Positions 20,235 through 24,250 of a stretch of DNA of 24,250 nt are shown here, piece by piece. Below the pieces are notes generated by a model. The model was not told the origin of the DNA and did no database searches. It saw only the letters and a program-made list of their open reading frames with translations. Numbering within the stretch: the first letter of the stretch is position 1; every line of letters starts with the position of its first letter. The DNA is from Albugo candida (Eukaryota > Oomycota > Peronosporomycetes > Albuginales), in NCBI GenBank assembly GCA_040437565.1, contig JBDOQK010000100.1, positions 1 to 24,250 of the forward strand. Reading direction: 5' to 3'. Position numbers and translations under genes: made by a program.

Positions 20235-20490
20235 GGTTAAGGGTGACACCCTGTCTGGGTCATGCCCACAGCGTCTAATTCTGACGCCTCTTTAATCAAA
20301 TTTTTTAAGACCCTCCAACTCGGCACCTTCAATGTTCGCGGACTAACGTCGAACATAAAGCAGACATGCTTGGGGAAAGATCGCGCGCGGTACAAATTGG
20401 CTGTATGTGCTCTGCAGAAGACTAAAATGACAGAAGCTCTCGTCAACTTCCGCAGGGCAACCGATCGAGTCATACTACTTCCTTCAGCGA
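20235..20490 (+). mobile_element. LINE (non-LTR retrotransposon) 5' fragment, endonuclease domain
   Basis: The plus frame from 20262 reads LQLGTFNVRGLTSNIKQ, then RYKLAVCALQKTKM, the start of an apurinic-type endonuclease (EEP fold) as in Jockey/L1-like LINEs: GT.NVRGL is motif I, and CALQETK is the motif that holds the metal-binding glutamate. Here that Glu is Lys (CALQKTK), so this copy would be inactive even if otherwise whole. The sequence runs into the 100-N gap at 20491, so reverse transcriptase cannot be judged. The start at 20235 is approximate, just after the neighbouring gene remnant ends. Confidence 0.78.
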
Positions 20491-20590
20491 NNNNNNNNNN
20501 NNNNNNNNNNNNNNNNNNNNNNNNNNNNNNNNNNNNNNNNNNNNNNNNNNNNNNNNNNNNNNNNNNNNNNNNNNNNNNNNNNNNNNNNNN
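20491..20590. other. Assembly gap (100 N)
   Basis: Exactly 100 N, the usual placeholder for a gap of unknown size. It probably falls within the LINE copy, so several kilobases may be missing, and the translation across it is meaningless. Confidence 0.97.
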
Positions 20591-20689
20591 CTCTCACAGG
20601 TATTTCACGAAACGTTTTATATGTATATATGTTATTTGAGATAGCCTAGGCAACTAGAGAAGTCAGTTAGTCTAATTCTAGTAATATAG

Positions 20690-20768
20690 ACACCTTCAAC
20701 CGACCTCCAGCAGGAGGTCCGTGCGCTCAAGTGCTTAACCGACTGAGCAGCGGCGGACCCCTGTATAC
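20690..20768 (-). repeat. tRNA-derived SINE-like block
   Basis: The minus strand reads GTCCGCCGCTGCTCAGTCGG then TTAAGCAC, very close to a tRNA 5' half: the A box CTGCTCAGTCGG fits TRGCNNAGYNGG at 10 of 12 positions, and the D stem TGCT/AGCA pairs. It continues into a strong hairpin GACCTCC-TGCT-GGAGGTC and GGTCGGTTGAAGG, where a B box would be expected but is worn (GGTTGAAGG). There is no normal anticodon arm or intact T arm, so it is not a working tRNA. A SINE head is the best reading. Confidence 0.5.
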
Positions 20769-21125
20769 TCAATACTGCATGAAGATGCGTGGTGGTTAGT
20801 CGGTTTCTGTCCCATTTTGCGTACTGCACATTTGTTTTCAACATTTACGTGCAAGACAAAAAACAAACGGAGACACTTGGTTATATCCTCTAGGTTGGAG
20901 GCACTGGACCGAAGTTGATATAGTACCTGCTTAAAAATTGGCAAAGAATTGAATTAAACAAAATGTGTGGTGTTCAATCCTGTTATCATTTATTGTCACT
21001 ACGGATCATCCCTACAATTTGGATGTCCTTAGAAAACGTTATCCGCTGCTCCCACTAGCATTCCGCTCATTTTCACGTCTAAGAAGAAATACTTCGCCTG
21101 ATGACGCATGACCCTCCAAATATTA
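20769..21125. other. Spacer between SINE-like block and P3
   Basis: AT-rich sequence with no coherent frame beyond the minus shadow at 20735-20944. It includes the 3' flank of P3. No terminator-like or polyadenylation motif can be claimed with confidence. Confidence 0.45.
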
Positions 21126-21872
21126 TCACTTTACCCGCTTTGGATCTGGTCTTGTCTCAAAAGCTTCACCTTTTCTTTTTCTGCTTAACCCAAAGGTCAC
21201 AGAAAACTTCTGATCTTGCTTCAAGAAGTCCACATCGAACAGGGCCATTATATCACTGCCGAATGTCATATGAGTGTACAGGTCTGGATCCTCGCCATTC
21301 TCCTCCATGTTCGGGTCTCCTTTTACCTGACAATCGATTTTGATTCCAGCAACAGACATGCATTTTTCCTTCTCATTGATCGTGAGGCACAACAAAAATG
21401 AACCAGTTTCATGATGATCAGGAATCTTTTTATCATGAAGGAAGCGTACAGGAATTCCTAAGTTGCGGTAATTAGAGAAGTCGAATCGAATCATTTCATT
21501 TTGCAGTTCTCTTCCGTCAAATTTGATTTTTTGTGCGGTTACCACCCAATCTTTCTGAAATTCTGGGATCAGATAAACGAGTTCAGGATCGTCCTTTGGT
21601 ATATCGGTAGTCAAATGTATCTTCTGCTCTCGTACGCGTAAAACATAGTCGGTACAGGGATGCTTAAATTGTGGGAAAACGTAATTGTCACAAGCTATTA
21701 CTCTATCACAACGATAAAGAAGCCCTTCTGGTAAGTGGAACTTGGCATTTTCCTCACGATATGGTGCAGGCCCTTCAGCAAGTTCGCAAATCAGTGGAGG
21801 ATGAAAATCACAATGTGATGAGGCGACGCAAGTTGCTCGAAGGGCCATTGAAACACTCATTAATATCTTCAT
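21126..21872 (-). CDS. P3: secreted protein with C-terminal nuclear-signal-like tail, 248 aa
   Basis: An intact frame with a short signal-peptide-like start (MKILMSVSMALRATCVASS, likely cut before HC at about residue 20). Nine cysteines are present: 15, 21, 29, 55, 61, 73, 162, 171 and 181. Mid-protein IRFDFSNYRNLGIPVRFL (128-145) resembles VQFNFLVDHLVVPSKVF of P1, and the order (cysteine-rich N-terminus, beta-like middle, acidic loop EENGEDPD at 190-197) is similar, so distant kinship with P1/P2 is possible but unproven. The last 18 residues, RKRK then ten residues then KRVK, fit a bipartite nuclear localisation signal. No domain family was recognised. Secretion plus a nuclear signal suggests an effector acting in a host nucleus; this is inference. 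It could instead be a non-secreted protein if the weak signal peptide is misread. Confidence 0.75.
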   Translation of the reverse strand: MKILMSVSMALRATCVASSHCDFHPPLICELAEGPAPYREENAKFHLPEGLLYRCDRVIACDNYVFPQFKHPCTDYVLRVREQKIHLTTDIPKDDPELVYLIPEFQKDWVVTAQKIKFDGRELQNEMIRFDFSNYRNLGIPVRFLHDKKIPDHHETGSFLLCLTINEKEKCMSVAGIKIDCQVKGDPNMEENGEDPDLYTHMTFGSDIMALFDVDFLKQDQKFSVTFGLSRKRKGEAFETRPDPKRVK

Positions 21873-22010
21873 CCTACTGAATTGGAGTGTTGATAAGGGT
21901 GTGATTCCAGAAATGAGAAGGAAAACTCAAAAATATGGAATCCCGGAATGAAGTATAAATCATATGGAGAGTTGTATGGAGCATTCGAGAACAATTCATG
22001 AGAGTTTTAA

Positions 22011-22237
22011 TCATTTCCAAATCAGATATCATGTTTTCGAGGTGATTCGATTTTTCAACCATCACCACTCAAAGTATACAATAAAGTTAACGCGCATGAA
22101 AGTAATAAAGCTAAAAAGACCTTGACTATGTTTCGCTCATTCCTGTCAAACGCCTGAAGGGTTCTTTTACTATCGATGATGTATTCTATAAACATGTAAT
22201 CTTCCCATGAGTGAAGCTGTTCTATACAACGTTGTCA
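22011..22237. repeat. 227-bp tandem repeat, copy 1
   Basis: Starts TCATTTCCAAATCAGATATC and continues with the block ATTCGATTTTTCAACCA, both shared with 22238 onward. Its minus strand holds an open stretch of about 57 codons (about 22066-22236) including HSWEDYMFIEYIIDSKRTLQ, which aligns with copy 2. Between P3 (ends at 21872) and this repeat there is only short spacer. Confidence 0.85.
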
Positions 22238-22464
22238 TCATTTGCCGATCAGATATCATGTTTCCGAGGTGATTCGATTTTTCAACCACCACCGCTTAAC
22301 ATATAGAATAGCGACAAAGTTGCAATGCTACATAGCGTATGGAGGTATCTCTCCTACAAAGACTCTGATATGTTCTGCTAATTCCGCTTTTTCGCACCCG
22401 ACAGCGTATTCTACAAGCAGGTAATCTTTCTCATGCCTGGAAGCTTGCTACAAAACATTCAACC
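22238..22464. repeat. 227-bp tandem repeat, copy 2
   Basis: Direct head-to-tail copy of 22011-22237 with the core AGATATCATGTTT.CGAGGTG preserved. The minus strand reads RHEKDYLLVEYAVGCEKAEL, parallel to SWEDYMFIEYIIDSKRTLQA of copy 1. Conserved aromatic and acidic positions suggest that a coding exon was duplicated. A sorting-nexin/BAR-like helix is a weak guess only. Confidence 0.82.
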
Positions 22465-23084
22465 GCGATATCAAATACATATTTAGATGCATTGGTAAAC
22501 ACACTCTCTGTGTCATAAGAAATAACTGACATTTTTCTTACAACGCATTAGTCATAGTTTATCTCCCAAATCGGTCCTGAATAGAACCTACATGCTGTAC
22601 TTTTTTAACTATCGAAAGGCAAGAGGATTACATATGATCTAGCTGGTTCCTAAAAAACGGTCCAACTGACACTATGACCAGACTATCGGATCCTTTCAAC
22701 AGAAACACTTTGTAGCAGCTAACTGCTTAGCATCTTGTACACTCGATGCCAACTTCTGCCACCTCATTAGTGCGCCATATTACGACGTCTCCTCTCTCGT
22801 GTGCGCTGACTTGAAGCAGGTTCATGGCGAGATCATTTCCATGAACATAACGATGTAAACTCCCTGCTGGGCGGCTGTTAATCATCAATATAGATATATT
22901 TGTGTGTCTCATCGTATTGTTTTATTTGGTGAGTCGATTGTACTCTTAACTTCATTAAGTGTCTATCGATTCGAGTTCACAGACATGCGACGTATACTAT
23001 TTAATCGTCAGTCAAAGAGATTTATTCACATCCAGAACCGTACATACTATTATTGCTCACGATAAGATTCTGTGCAAGGAATGA
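22465..23084. other. Spacer, no supported gene
   Basis: Contains one minus frame of 61 codons (22727-22912) with no recognised domain. It may hold more of the minus-strand relic seen in the 227-bp repeats and the 5' flank of the kelch gene, but I see no clear motif. Confidence 0.4.
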
Positions 23085-24250
23085 TTGGCAACGCTTACTT
23101 CTGAAAACTTGGATCAGAATATTGACTTATTTGGAGGGACCGACTGCACCGCCCGACAGCCAGATTTCTTCCTTTTAAAATCGGACAATTTCTCCCCGAA
23201 AGCTCCGAACGAATTTTCACCTTTGTGTCGCAGGTACAAAACGATGGACAAAAGTTATGTCGCACCGAACACTATCATCACGTCGACCTGGAGCCTCTGC
23301 TATGCTTCGTAGAGATCGAATGTACCTCTTTGGCTTCTATGATGGACGAAATGGGGGCTACTATAACGATATGTTTTGTTACGATTTTGGTATGAGAATA
23401 TATGCTGCAAAACTAAGAGTGATTGTCATCCTTTTTTTAATAACGAAAAATTGGAACGAGTTGAAAGTGCCCGAGGAGTGTTTGTCCCCAAGAACGTATA
23501 GATCATAGTACGGTTGTCTTTCAAGGCAATTTGTGTATGTTTGGTGGATGCGATAAAACAACTCGTCTTGATGCTCTTTGGAGATACGACATGAACCAGA
23601 AACGCTGGGAACAAGTAACAATGCGTGGAGACATTCCGGTGCCTTGGTTTGGTCACAAAGCTGTGGTGCATGAAAACATTCATTTCCTGGTTGTATTCGG
23701 AGGATGGGGTGGTCACAATTCCAATCCTACTTCTACCATTTTTGAGCTCCCAGAGCTAGTATGACCGAAAGGGTGTATTCCTGCCTCTCAATTTGGTGCA
23801 GCTATTCAACAATACCTTGAGAACATGTATGCGTTCAATTCCAAGACACAACTTTGGAGGATGCTGTAAGCGATTGGATCGATCCCACCACATCGATATC
23901 GACATTTTGCTGTGCTTTTCGACAACTATATGTTCATCTTTGGCGGTGTGTGCAAGCCTCAAGTCCGTTTCAATGATCTACAGCGGTACAATCCAGGTAA
24001 CAAAGCTTGTACACTGACAAGGTTGATGCGTGACGGATCTGGCTTGCTTGGGGCTTAAGATGGAACATACAGGTTACTCGATCTATATTCCATTGAACTT
24101 GGTATTTCTTACAGCTTGTATCGATTGTCAATTTCTCACGATATGCATGCAAGCGCACTTTGCCGAATGTCTCTGGTTAACTTATGTGCAGCTTTCATTC
24201 GCAAAAACTACGAGAACATGGAAATATCGGCTCCATTCAGTGCCTTACCA
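23085..24250 (+). pseudogene. Kelch-BTB protein gene relic, runs off right edge
   Basis: Kelch blades in order: LFGGTDCTARQPDFFLL (about 23118), MYLFGFYDGRNGGYYNDMFC (about 23318), NLCMFGGCDKTTRLDALWRY then W (about 23528), FGHKAVVHENIHFLVVFGGW (about 23649), NMYAFNSKTQLWRM (about 23825) and RYRHFAVLFDNYMFIFGG (about 23897). After these, DMHASALCRMSLVNLCAAFI then RKNYENM (about 24140-24220) matches the C-terminal end of a BTB domain (A..H....L...C..FI..N). The frame changes twice before about 23530; from there one frame runs to the window end with three in-frame stops. Only about 25 codons separate the last blade from the BTB end, too few for a whole BTB, so an internal deletion is likely. 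Intact relatives are substrate adaptors for cullin-3 ubiquitin ligases or scaffolds. This copy looks dead unless the assembly is faulty. Confidence 0.72.
23394..23453 (+). other. Possible decayed short intron in kelch relic
   Basis: About 60 extra bases, starting GGTATGAG, interrupt the blade between NDMFCYDF and TKNWNEL, where kelch proteins usually have no insert. The insert has a donor-like GTATGAG, a CTAAG branch-like word and the tract CATCCTTTTTTT, but no AG at the 3' end. It resembles a short intron that lost its acceptor. Confidence 0.33.

Noticed and set aside
20591-20639. C-terminal part of the translated frame that crosses the gap
   Set aside because: The frame across 100 N is arbitrary; nothing links the two sides.
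23531-24250. Reassigned stop codons to explain in-frame stops in the kelch relic
   Set aside because: P1 and the plus-strand remnant end normally at TAA and TGA, and the kelch relic also has frame changes and a deletion, so decay is simpler.

Overview
The window looks like gene-poor, repeat-worn nuclear DNA from a eukaryotic microbe, most likely an oomycete. The evidence is: small secreted cysteine-bearing proteins with clear signal peptides; very short candidate GT-AG introns (60 and 69 nt); beta-propeller (WD40, kelch-BTB) gene relics; LINE, tRNA-SINE-like and Ty3/gypsy fragments; moderate AT richness; and one oomycete-style initiator candidate. A white-rust (Albugo-like) host is possible but not proven. 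There is no operon structure, rRNA, tRNA gene or CRISPR. A 100-N scaffold gap lies at 20491-20590.

The main structure is an old direct tandem duplication of about 10 kb. Unit 1 (1 to about 8070, with a unique tail to 9925) and unit 2 (9926 to about 18270) align in the same order from end to end, with many indels. Each unit carries, from left to right: an unrecognised worn arm; a minus-strand WD40 relic; a plus-strand coiled-coil gene or relic with a short intron; a minus-strand secreted-protein gene (P1 at 4270-5124, intact; P2 at 14149-15014, broken); a block with tRNA B-box-like motifs, duplicated again in unit 1 around a CAGTCT hexamer repeat; and a long worn right arm. A Ty3/gypsy pol fossil sits near the unit 1/unit 2 junction.

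Right of the duplication lie a plus-strand gene remnant (about 18860-20198) with a likely 69-nt intron, the 5' end of a LINE endonuclease running into the gap, a tRNA-SINE-like block, and a second intact secreted-protein gene, P3 (21126-21872, minus), whose C-terminus looks like a bipartite nuclear localisation signal. Next come a 227-bp tandem repeat with traces of minus-strand coding and a kelch-BTB gene relic that runs off the right edge.

Among long frames I can trust, only P1 and P3 are uninterrupted; nearly everything else is decaying. The best candidate for an undescribed system is therefore this locus of rapidly diverging secreted proteins: P1/P2 share a CxC...CxxxC...C cysteine pattern and a conserved upstream CCAAT box, and P3 may be a distant, nucleus-targeted relative.
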